Shown in pieces: positions 1-5,408 of a DNA stretch of 5,421 nucleotides. Below the pieces are notes generated by a model. The model was not told where the DNA came from. It made no database searches and saw only the letters and a list, made by a program, of their open reading frames with translations. The DNA comes from DATJYV01 sp035499415 (GTDB lineage Bacteria; Bacteroidota; Ignavibacteria; UBA10030): positions 1-5,421 of the forward strand of contig DATJYV010000205.1 of NCBI GenBank assembly GCA_035499415.1. Reading direction: 5' to 3'. Each line of letters begins with the position of its first letter. Within the stretch, counting starts at the first letter, position 1. The position numbers and the translations under genes were made by a program.

Positions 1-1
1 G

Positions 2-823
2 GCATGGATCCAGGGCATCGCGCCCGACACGGGACAATCCGTTGCTCTCAACCTGGCAACGACGGGAAAGCGGGGGGCGGTAACGCTCCTGGTGGAGGTC
101 GACCCTGCGGGAAGGGTCGCGGAGATGTTCAAGAGCAACAACGTCTACACGACCGCCCTCTTCGTGGAGACGGACACAGTCGCTCCGCACTACGACATCA
201 CGTTCGACGGCAACCACGTCGTCAACGGCGACTTTGTGTCGCCGAAGCCGACGATTCTTATTCTTGTCTACGACAACAGCCCGCTTCCGATCGGGAGCGC
301 GACGAACGTTTCGCTGCTCCTCGACTCCCGGCCGGTGAACCTCGGGACGTCCCCCGACAGCATGTTTCAAGCCGGATCGGGGCCGGAGAAAGCGAGGGTG
401 ACCTACCGGCCCGCGTTGGGCGAAGGAAATCACACGCTCTCCTTCCAGGTGCGCGATGCCTCGGGAAATATTTCAGACACGACGATGGAACAAATCCAGT
501 TCACGGTCGAGACGGCGGCGAAGCTGCTCGACGTCTTTAACTATCCGAACCCGTTCCGGCAGGATACATATTTCACGTTCAATCTCACCGGTTCCACCGT
601 TCCGCAGATTCTCCGCGTCAAAATCTACACGGTAGCCGGGCGGCTGGTCCAGGAGCTCGACGCGTACGAACCGGACTTGCGGATTGGGTTCAACCAGGTG
701 CACTGGGACGGAAGGGATCGGGACGGCAACGAAGTTGCGAACGGCGTGTACTTCTACAAGGTCTCCTTCTCCGCCGGGTCTGAGTCGGCGGAAGCCATCC
801 AGAAGCTGGCGAAGGTGAGGTGA
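2..823 (+). CDS. C-terminal part of a T9SS-secreted protein, probably C25 (gingipain/PorU2-type) peptidase-like; 5' end outside window
   Basis: The reading frame is open from base 2 to the TGA at 821-823 and leaves the window on the left, so only the last 273 residues are seen. Residues 1 to about 55 look like the end of a CARDB domain (LLVEVDPAGRVAEMFKSNN). Residues about 58-170 form an Ig-like module containing ITFDGNHVVNGDFVSPKP and a VTYRP...LSFQVRDASGN stretch. Residues about 178-273 are a T9SS type A sorting/FlgD-like domain: YPNPF at 181-185, then VHWDGRDRDGNEVANGVYF and a basic end, KLAKVR. This module order is typical, as I recall, of the tails of C25-type surface peptidases in Bacteroidota and Ignavibacteria, so the missing N-terminal part may hold a caspase-like catalytic domain. 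That is inference: no catalytic residue is visible. The sorting domain predicts export across the outer membrane by T9SS. A valine codon (GTG) at 92 could be read as a start but splits the CARDB-like domain, so it is not used. Confidence 0.85.
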   Translation, partial: AWIQGIAPDTGQSVALNLATTGKRGAVTLLVEVDPAGRVAEMFKSNNVYTTALFVETDTVAPHYDITFDGNHVVNGDFVSPKPTILILVYDNSPLPIGSATNVSLLLDSRPVNLGTSPDSMFQAGSGPEKARVTYRPALGEGNHTLSFQVRDASGNISDTTMEQIQFTVETAAKLLDVFNYPNPFRQDTYFTFNLTGSTVPQILRVKIYTVAGRLVQELDAYEPDLRIGFNQVHWDGRDRDGNEVANGVYFYKVSFSAGSESAEAIQKLAKVR

Positions 824-837
824 AGGAGCAAGGGAGA

Positions 838-963
838 ATCAGGAAGCAGAAGGCAGGAGACAGAATTCAGAAGGGACATCTCTTACTTTTTGCTGTTCAT
901 CTTTCACTATTTACTTTTCGCCATTCACGATTCACTGTCTACCATTCACGATCACCAGTTCAC
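838..963. repeat. Degenerate heptamer tandem array, two-part (NNCAGRA x5, then NNTTCAC-like x12)
   Basis: Cutting the sequence every 7 bases from 838 gives atcagga, agcagaa, ggcagga, gacagaa, ttcagaa, then a transition unit gggacat, then ctcttac, tttttgc, tgttcat, ctttcac, tatttac, ttttcgc, cattcac, gattcac, tgtctac, cattcac, gatcacc, agttcac. The first five all fit NNCAGRA. The last twelve centre on NNTTCAC, with five exact cores at 901, 922, 929, 943 and 957. The phase is kept across the change of core. The array fills nearly all of the gap between two convergent genes. It has no strong dyad and does not form a terminator hairpin. It is far too short-period for CRISPR. Heptamer arrays are known elsewhere, for example the STRR sequences of cyanobacteria, but I cannot link this one to them. 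Function unknown. Confidence 0.8.
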
Positions 964-973
964 ATCTTCCCTC

Positions 974-1915
974 TCATTTATCCTTGTTATTCACTGATTT
1001 CTCGAACGCCTCTTCCGAAACGTCCTGCTGTTCGTCGCGCGAGTATCCGGGACACAAACTGATATCGTTCAGCAGGAGCCGGCTGTGCACGACATCGATG
1101 CTGTCGGTTTGAAGTCGAAACGCCAGCGTCGGTACTTTTCGCAGGTATCCCTTCCCCTCATCAATCTCATCCAAATTATCCCGGTCGAGGCCCCTCGTGA
1201 TGAGAGCTACGCCGTATTCCTTGACGATTTCGATCCGTGTCGAATCGAGGTCATACGCCCTCCGGCAATAGGAAACAGCTTTATCCAGGTCGCCGCTGAT
1301 TCCGAAGATCCACTTGAGGAGAAAGAATGAGGGGCAGAGGCGGTAATAGACTCCGAGGGCGATGCAGCTTGATGCCTGAAGATTCTCCCCGTTCGGTGTT
1401 GTGTAGCCGGATTGCCGATTCACCGCCACGAGCCAATCTTCCTCGATGGATTTCGCCGTAAACAGCTCGGAAAATATTCCCTTCGTCGTCGCCATTCGTG
1501 CCCTCGCCAGCCCGCGCATGAAGTAGCACTCCCCTTTGTCGGGAGCCAGTCGTATCCCCTCCTCCGCGATTCGAAGCATCGTGTCGTACATCTCCAGTTT
1601 TTTCTTCTTGTCATCCGATTTCTTGGCATCGAGCTTCTCTGCAAGCTCGTAGTAATCGAGACACATCATGGCGCGAATGAGGAAATCGTCCGGCTTCGCC
1701 TTGAGCGCCATCTCACAGTCCTTGAGAGACTCCGCAAACTCGAACTTGCCGAGATGCCTGTTCGCCCGGTCAAAATACAGGCGGTAATCCTCATCCCCGC
1801 CGGAATGCGCGGCCCGAGCCGCGACGTTCGGAGAGTTCACGAGCAGGGAAAATGGGACGAGCAAACCAATGAGGGTAACTTTGGGAAAGAGGCGTGGCGG
1901 AACGATTGGCTTCAT
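974..1915 (-). CDS. Secreted/periplasmic tetratricopeptide-repeat protein of unknown function
   Basis: The chosen start (ATG at 1915) gives 313 residues beginning MKPIVPPRLFPK, followed by a hydrophobic stretch at about 13-26 and a small-residue region VAARAA at 31-36 that suits signal peptidase I cleavage. The frame is open 40 codons further upstream, but that extension comes from AT-rich leader DNA and would bury the signal peptide. Helical TPR-like pairs are visible at about 43-76 (YFDRANRHLGKFEFAESLKDCEMAL split), 108-142 (RIAEEGIRLAPDKGECYFMRGLARA region), and 206-240 (GDLDKAVSYCRRAYDLD). Between them is a lysine-rich insert at 98-106 and a conserved-looking ALGVYYRLCPSFF at 186-198, reminiscent of TPR proteins related to TatT/RMDN, which is only an impression. 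TPRs usually bind other proteins, so an envelope scaffold or chaperone role is an inference. It lies downstream of the metalloprotease on the same strand, with a 144-bp gap. No clear Shine-Dalgarno precedes the start. It ends in TGA at 974-976, close to the heptamer array. Confidence 0.85.
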   Translation of the reverse strand: MKPIVPPRLFPKVTLIGLLVPFSLLVNSPNVAARAAHSGGDEDYRLYFDRANRHLGKFEFAESLKDCEMALKAKPDDFLIRAMMCLDYYELAEKLDAKKSDDKKKKLEMYDTMLRIAEEGIRLAPDKGECYFMRGLARARMATTKGIFSELFTAKSIEEDWLVAVNRQSGYTTPNGENLQASSCIALGVYYRLCPSFFLLKWIFGISGDLDKAVSYCRRAYDLDSTRIEIVKEYGVALITRGLDRDNLDEIDEGKGYLRKVPTLAFRLQTDSIDVVHSRLLLNDISLCPGYSRDEQQDVSEEAFEKSVNNKDK

Positions 1916-1940
1916 CGAGCGTTTCGTGGTTGAAAAATGG

Positions 1941-1969
1941 AATATAATCGAATAGATGGAAAAACAGAA
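1941..1969 (-). promoter_or_regulatory. Possible promoter of the TPR gene
   Basis: Read on the minus strand, TTCTGT (1969-1964) and TATATT (1946-1941) are separated by 17 bases, and TATATT lies 25 bases before the ATG at 1915. The stretch 1920-1985 is clearly more AT-rich than the genes around it. The -35 match is poor and FCB-group promoters often follow a different consensus, so this is weak support for separate transcription of the TPR gene. Confidence 0.22.
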
Positions 1970-2059
1970 GTAGTGTATGATGCTATAGGTTTCCCGTCGA
2001 TCGATGAACCCCCACGCCAGGAAAAGGACTCGCATCGACCCCGGAATTACCGGACTATC

Positions 2060-3772
2060 CTATCGAATCACCGCGACTTTCCACTGATATTCTGCCTGCC
2101 CGACTTTCACGATGACAAAATAGACTCCCGAAGATAATCTTCTCGCAAGGTCTGCCGATGGAATTGCTACCTGCGCGGCCCCGCCGGACATCGCCACGGC
2201 GTAATCCCCGGAGTACGCGAGCGCGAGGGAGCTGTTGAGGAAGTAGACGTGTGCCGTTTGGTTTGCCGATCCGCCCACGGGGAGCAGCAGGCGGCCGACC
2301 GAGGCGAGGGAAAGCGGGTTGGGGGAAGCCGCCAGCGGAGCGCGCACCGCACCGTTGCGCGTCGACGAAACAAGGTAACTTTCCCTCCAATCGTTCTGCT
2401 CCGTCGCTCCGAATCCGATGAGGAGACCGTCGGCCAGTACCTGGCTTGGCACGTCCAACCCACCCGACCCAAGCTCGAGCTTGAGACTCCTGAGAGACTC
2501 ATCGTACTGCGCCGCTGATGACAGGTCGACGTTGGCGACAACCGCGGTTACGGTATCTCCTTCCACCTCGAAGTCGTAGAAATTTGACGAGAGCGCGTAT
2601 GCCTGATCGCTCATCATGACGGTGCTCCCGCTGTAGCTCGACGATTCGCTCACCCAAAACCTGGGATAGTGTCTCCCCTGCACGTAATAATGAACGGTGT
2701 CTGCGCGGTCCGCCGTGTAATAATTCCAGGTCGAGAAAAGAGCGAATTCCGTCGCAAGGTCGGTGCCGGCGCTTACAAGCGCATCGTTGAGAGCCGGAAC
2801 GACCCTCTCGTTTGCGGCCCGCTCCCATATCGTGCGCATCATATCGCGGCCGAACCGCTGAGCGATATACTGACCCCAGATGCCCCGCTCGGACCCGACG
2901 AAGAACGAATCAAAATAGTAGAAGGGGAGCGAGCAGATCGTTGTGTGAAAGTCGGTGAAGTACTCGCTCACGTCGAAGTAATAATCGTGCACGGCGGGAA
3001 AGTTCGTGCCTTCCATCCATCCGGCGCTCATTTCAAAAAAATAGATGTCGTTGTCATCCCAGAGTCCGTATCCGCCGAGGTGGATCGCATGCGCAAATTC
3101 ATGGGCAGCGGTCGCCCGAAGTCCGTCCATCCCCGGAGTCCGGTATCCCAGATAGTCATTATCGATGGTCGTGAACGCCCAATATCGCGGGGCCCCGGGG
3201 CCGGTGGAGACGAGGGTTGAATCGTCATACGACGTATAGCCAAAAAGATCCGAGCTGAGCGCTTCGATGAAGACGTCGTACTCATTCCCTCCGCCGAATC
3301 CCCCGTCCGAAGCCGGCGGCCGGTAGCCGAGGGAATCAACCTGAAACGCCCAGCAATAGTCGAAAATTGCGGCGACAGAGTCGACATAGGCATCATACGT
3401 ATTCGGGAGCGTGCTCGTCTGCGAGGCATCCAGCAGCGCCGGCGCGTCCGTTCCCGTCGTGTCGTAGTGAATTCGGAAATGACCCGAAGGGCTCAGCCGG
3501 CTGGCCTGAGTCTGCACCGTACGGAACGCTTCCGCAATGATGGCCTTGGACTGCGGAGAGAGCAAATTCCGGCGTGCACGGGCAAGCGCGATCAGCGGCG
3601 TTCCCGATTTGAGAGGCCGCGCTGAACGGGCTTCGGTCTGTCCGCCGCCGAGGAGCGAAATGACCGTCCGGACCGAAACGCGTTGAGAAATGATCGGCTG
3701 GGAGAAAACCTGGGAGGACGCGGCCAGGAGACTCACAAGAGCGAGCCGGAGGTCCGGTCGAAACCCGGTCAT
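2060..3772 (-). CDS. Secreted HExxH zinc metalloprotease, MXAN_6640-like, with T9SS C-terminal sorting domain
   Basis: With ATG at 3772 the product has 570 residues. It opens MTGFRPDLRL, then a hydrophobic stretch ALVSLLAASSQVFSQ, a good Sec signal peptide. The frame extends 36 codons upstream, but that part is polar, lacks signal character and holds intergenic inverted repeats. Residues 97-105 (GHFRIHYDT) start the protease domain. NEYDVFIEAL (163-172), GYTSYDDS (178-185) and IDNDY (203-207) precede the zinc motif HEFAH at 224-228 (His224, Glu225, His228). Then FFEMSAGWMEG (245-255) offers Glu247 or Glu254 as a third ligand. This order matches, from memory, the MXAN_6640 family of putative metalloproteases. 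Residues about 475-570 are a T9SS-type tail: SPNPLSL (483-489) and SSGVYFVIV (548-555), ending YQWKVAVIR. Expected role: extracellular or surface-bound protein degradation; the substrate is unknown. The gene diverges from ppk2 and precedes the TPR gene. No Shine-Dalgarno is evident. The protease fold is sure, the family name less so. Confidence 0.88.
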   Translation of the reverse strand: MTGFRPDLRLALVSLLAASSQVFSQPIISQRVSVRTVISLLGGGQTEARSARPLKSGTPLIALARARRNLLSPQSKAIIAEAFRTVQTQASRLSPSGHFRIHYDTTGTDAPALLDASQTSTLPNTYDAYVDSVAAIFDYCWAFQVDSLGYRPPASDGGFGGGNEYDVFIEALSSDLFGYTSYDDSTLVSTGPGAPRYWAFTTIDNDYLGYRTPGMDGLRATAAHEFAHAIHLGGYGLWDDNDIYFFEMSAGWMEGTNFPAVHDYYFDVSEYFTDFHTTICSLPFYYFDSFFVGSERGIWGQYIAQRFGRDMMRTIWERAANERVVPALNDALVSAGTDLATEFALFSTWNYYTADRADTVHYYVQGRHYPRFWVSESSSYSGSTVMMSDQAYALSSNFYDFEVEGDTVTAVVANVDLSSAAQYDESLRSLKLELGSGGLDVPSQVLADGLLIGFGATEQNDWRESYLVSSTRNGAVRAPLAASPNPLSLASVGRLLLPVGGSANQTAHVYFLNSSLALAYSGDYAVAMSGGAAQVAIPSADLARRLSSGVYFVIVKVGQAEYQWKVAVIR

Positions 3773-3822
3773 GAGGTTAAATTGAAGGGGGTGCGGATGT
3801 TTGTCATCAGGGTTCCCGCGCG

Positions 3823-3832
3823 GTGCATGCAC
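3823..3832. repeat. 10-bp perfect palindrome
   Basis: GTGCATGCAC reads the same on both strands. It lies 51 bp before the protease start, where a regulator binding the leader or promoter could act. A palindrome of this length can occur by chance, so the role is open. Confidence 0.3.
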
Positions 3833-3839
3833 GTCAATT

Positions 3840-3856
3840 TCCGACTTCGGGTCGGA
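3840..3856. repeat. Short hairpin TCCGAC-TTCGG-GTCGGA
   Basis: Perfect 6-bp arms with a 5-base loop. It sits 68-84 bp before the protease start on the minus strand and could fold in its leader RNA. No U-run follows on either strand, so it is not a classic terminator. Confidence 0.4.
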
Positions 3857-3949
3857 TGCCGTTCCGTGAACCGTTTGCACGCAGCCGTGAAAACTAATTT
3901 ACGAAAATGGGAAAACAAATGGTTGCTTGTCAGAATTCGGAAAATCCCG

Positions 3950-3969
3950 CGTCGGGCCGCCTTCCGACG
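3950..3969. repeat. Short hairpin CGTCGG-8 nt-CCGACG
   Basis: Perfect 6-bp arms, extendable inward by a G-T wobble, about 100 bp before the ppk2 start. Its arms share the CCGAC/GTCGG core with the hairpin at 3840-3856 but in the opposite order. Function unknown. Confidence 0.35.
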
Positions 3970-3979
3970 AGCCGATGTA

Positions 3980-4008
3980 TTGATTCTGAATCACATTCCT
4001 CGTAGCGT
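3980..4008 (+). promoter_or_regulatory. Possible ppk2 promoter overlapped by a 13-bp operator-like dyad
   Basis: TTGATT (3980-3985) and TAGCGT (4003-4008) are separated by 17 bp. They match the sigma-70 consensus at four and three positions. The perfect dyad TGATTC-T-GAATCA (3981-3993) overlaps the -35-like element, where a repressor would block polymerase. Both parts are weak alone; their overlap is the reason for listing them. The leader to the GTG start would be about 50 nt. Confidence 0.28.
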
Positions 4009-4056
4009 ACAGGCTGGTCATCTTCAACATCCATCAGAGAACTGCAACCTCGAAAC

Positions 4057-4060
4057 GGAG
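4057..4060 (+). promoter_or_regulatory. Ribosome binding site of ppk2
   Basis: GGAG is placed 7 nt before the GTG at 4068. It supports this non-ATG start, which also keeps the N-terminal part expected of PPK2 proteins. Confidence 0.65.
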
Positions 4061-4067
4061 CCCGACC

Positions 4068-4931
4068 GTGAACCTCGAACGTCTGATAGTCCCTCCCGGC
4101 AAGCGAATTCGTCTGCGAAACTACGACCCGGCATTTACGGGTGGTTTCAAAACCAAAGAAGATGCGGTCAAGAGATTGACCAGGGATGTCGACGAGATCG
4201 CAAAGTATCAGGACGTTTTGTATGCACAGGATATCTACGCGATCCTGATGATCTTTCAAGCGATGGATGCGGCCGGGAAGGACGGCGCGGTCAAGCACGT
4301 CATGTCGGGGATCAATCCTCAGGGATGCCAGGTTTACAGTTTCAAAGCTCCGTCAGCAGAGGAGCTCGACCACGACTACCTGTGGCGCTGCATGAAAGCC
4401 CTCCCGGAACGGGGGAGGATTGGGATCTTCAATCGTTCGTACTACGAGGAAGTTCTGATCGTTCGGGTGCACCCCGAAATGCTCGTCCGTCAGAAGCTTC
4501 CGCCCATGCCGAAGGGAAAGAAATTCTGGAAGGCACGATACGACGAGATCAACGATTTCGAGCGCTATCTCGTTCGCAACGGCATTCTCGTCCTGAAATT
4601 CTTCCTCAACGTTTCGAAGGAGGAACAGAAGCGGCGGTTCCTGAAGCGGATCGAGGATGCGGACAAGAACTGGAAATTTTCGGCGACAGACTCGAAGGAA
4701 CGGGGGTTCTGGGACGATTACATGGAAGCATACGAGGAGGCGTTCAATCACACGAGCACGCCCTGGGCGCCCTGGTACATTCTCCCTGCGGACCACAAAT
4801 GGTTTACCCGCGCCGTCGTCTCCAGCATTCTGCTCAAGACGCTCAAATCATTGCGGATGTCCTATCCCAAGGTGACGCAACAGCACAAGGCAGAGCTTGC
4901 AAAAATCCGACGCCAGCTATCCGCCTCGTAG
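4068..4931 (+). CDS. ppk2: Polyphosphate kinase 2 (PPK2), class III-like polyphosphate:nucleotide phosphotransferase
   Basis: The 287-residue product has the full length usual for one-domain PPK2 enzymes. These cytoplasmic enzymes transfer phosphate between inorganic polyphosphate and nucleotides, generally making nucleoside di- or triphosphates. Visible hallmarks: the Walker A region FQAMDAAGKDG at 63-73, with Asp67 and Lys71 as the expected catalytic pair; VMSGINPQG (78-86); the Walker B-like segment IGIFNRSYYEEVLIVRVHPE (118-137); and the lid region with KRRFLKRIED (188-197) and KNWKFSATD (200-208), followed by APWYILPADHKWF (234-246). Class I enzymes have Asn in RSWYN where this one has Glu127 in RSYYE, as in class III proteins able to use both NMP and NDP. 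Class assignment is inference from memory. The start is GTG with a GGAG site 7 nt before it. The next in-frame Met (61) would remove conserved sequence. The stop is 3 bp from that of the convergent DoxX gene. Expected role: nucleotide recharging and phosphate or energy stress. Confidence 0.95.
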   Translation: MNLERLIVPPGKRIRLRNYDPAFTGGFKTKEDAVKRLTRDVDEIAKYQDVLYAQDIYAILMIFQAMDAAGKDGAVKHVMSGINPQGCQVYSFKAPSAEELDHDYLWRCMKALPERGRIGIFNRSYYEEVLIVRVHPEMLVRQKLPPMPKGKKFWKARYDEINDFERYLVRNGILVLKFFLNVSKEEQKRRFLKRIEDADKNWKFSATDSKERGFWDDYMEAYEEAFNHTSTPWAPWYILPADHKWFTRAVVSSILLKTLKSLRMSYPKVTQQHKAELAKIRRQLSAS

Positions 4932-4934
4932 GCA

Positions 4935-5360
4935 TCATCCGTTCGCCGGACCCTTCGAGAAAAATCTCTGAAGCGAGATCTTCCCGGGTCCGACGAGAAG
5001 GATGCAAAGGGCGCCGGCGAGGATGACGAAATCGAATTCCCATCCCGTCGCCTTATCTCCGATAAATCCGATGTGCTGAACCGTGATCTTCATGTTGATC
5101 ACCAGCACCATGAGGATGCTCATCGCAATGGATGTGATTGGCGTTAAGATTCCGATGATCATCGCTGCGCCGCCGAGCGGCTCGGCAATCGACAGAAAGC
5201 GCAGAATCATCAACATCGACACGGGAAGCTGGTCGGAGGGCTGCATGTGCCAGAGCATCCATTTATACAATCCGTGTTGAATGAAGATGATCCCGATCGC
5301 CAAACGAAGGACCAGAAGACCCCAATCGTTGAATCGCAACAGTTTCGAAAAGAAGCTCAT
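4935..5360 (-). CDS. DoxX-family four-helix inner-membrane protein
   Basis: The 141-residue product shows four hydrophobic segments at about 13-30, 47-71, 73-91 and 108-124. DoxX family traits are LRLAIGIIFIQHGLYKW (18-34) in helix 1, LRFLSIAEPLGGAAMIIG (53-70) in helix 2, GWEFDFVILAGAL (106-118), and the closing GPGKISLQRF (124-133). No cysteine pair or fused domain is present. Family members are linked to terminal oxidase subunits, to redox or thiol stress and, for many, to no known function; I make no specific claim. The ATG at 5360 has AGGAG 5 nt upstream, which fixes the start. The gene converges on ppk2, with 3 bp between the two stop codons, so the two are separate transcripts. No partner gene is visible; the window ends 61 bp upstream. 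Confidence 0.92.
   Translation of the reverse strand: MSFFSKLLRFNDWGLLVLRLAIGIIFIQHGLYKWMLWHMQPSDQLPVSMLMILRFLSIAEPLGGAAMIIGILTPITSIAMSILMVLVINMKITVQHIGFIGDKATGWEFDFVILAGALCILLVGPGKISLQRFFSKGPANG
4947..4992. terminator. Nested hairpins at the convergent ppk2/DoxX ends; possible weak terminator
   Basis: The outer arms CGGACCC (4947-4953) and GGGTCCG (4986-4992) pair over 7 bp. Inside, CTTCGAGA (4953-4960) pairs with TCTC-T-GAAG (4965-4973) through eight pairs with one bulge around an AAAA loop; the C at 4953 can serve only one of the two stems. This begins about 15 nt after the ppk2 stop. No U-tract follows on the plus strand, so it does not fit a standard intrinsic terminator. On the minus strand it lies within the last codons of the DoxX gene. 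It may only slow polymerase or protect the 3' end. Confidence 0.3.
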
Positions 5361-5364
5361 CGCG

Positions 5365-5408
5365 TCTCCTTTCTTAATTTTTCGTTTTCCCTTCCTCCTC
5401 CCGCCCCT
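5365..5408 (-). other. Polypurine leader upstream of the DoxX-family gene
   Basis: On the minus strand this stretch is almost all A and G, with only four pyrimidines (at 5376, 5377, 5384 and 5403). It holds a second Shine-Dalgarno-like GGAGGAGG at 5393-5400, about 33 nt before the start. No promoter is recognised before the window ends. It is probably the 5' leader; the extra GGAGG could be chance in purine-rich sequence. Confidence 0.45.
5366..5370 (-). promoter_or_regulatory. Ribosome binding site of the DoxX-family gene
   Basis: On the minus strand AGGAG, within AAGAAAGGAGA, is followed by 5 nt (ACGCG) and the ATG at 5360. It is the strongest Shine-Dalgarno match in the window and decides the start. 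Confidence 0.75.

Larger units (their letters stand above)
3773..4067. other. Divergent intergenic region between protease gene and ppk2
   Basis: These 295 bp carry the 5' leaders of both outward-facing genes. I see no protein-coding signal that fits, and no tRNA. The region has four small dyad symmetries: GTGCATGCAC (3823-3832), a 6-bp-stem hairpin (3840-3856), another (3950-3969), and TGATTC-T-GAATCA (3981-3993). The CCGAC/GTCGG pentamer recurs in both hairpins and again at 4062-4066. The middle (about 3893-3945) is AT-rich and is the likeliest place for the protease promoter, but no convincing -35/-10 or Bacteroidota-type -33/-7 pair stands out there. Confidence 0.6.

Noticed and set aside
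4..540. Plus-strand open frame of 178 codons at the left edge
   Set aside because: Overlaps the sorting-domain gene in another frame; its Arg/Gly-rich text is typical of a shadow frame.
838..963. CRISPR array or intrinsic terminator
   Set aside because: The units are 7 bp without spacers, and the CAGRA and TTCAC cores are not complementary, so there is no CRISPR layout and no stable hairpin with a U-tract.
820..1062. Plus-strand open frame of 80 codons through the convergent gap
   Set aside because: It translates the heptamer array and then runs antisense into the TPR gene; repeated HSRFTVYHSR-like text only reflects the 7-bp repeat.
1412..1933. Plus-strand open frame of 173 codons
   Set aside because: Antisense to the TPR gene, with low-complexity Arg/Leu/His composition and no start signal.
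1916..2035. Upstream extension of the TPR protein by 40 residues
   Set aside because: The extension is AT-rich leader with the only promoter-like sequence and would hide the clear signal peptide that starts at 1915.
2041..2053. CCGG-AATTA-CCGG dyad just after the protease stop as a terminator
   Set aside because: Only 4-bp arms and no U-run on the minus strand; too weak to call.
2669..3220. Plus-strand open frame of 183 codons
   Set aside because: Antisense to the HExxH protease, no recognisable domain or ribosome site; a product of GC-rich codon bias.
3773..3880. Upstream extension of the metalloprotease by 36 residues
   Set aside because: The polar His/Pro/Asp-rich extension would mask the signal peptide and covers intergenic inverted repeats.
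3683..5026. Plus-strand open frame of 447 codons across ppk2
   Set aside because: It is the wrong frame of ppk2, antisense to the protease start and the DoxX end, and is rich in Arg/Ser/Gly with no domain; the PPK2 frame has all family motifs.
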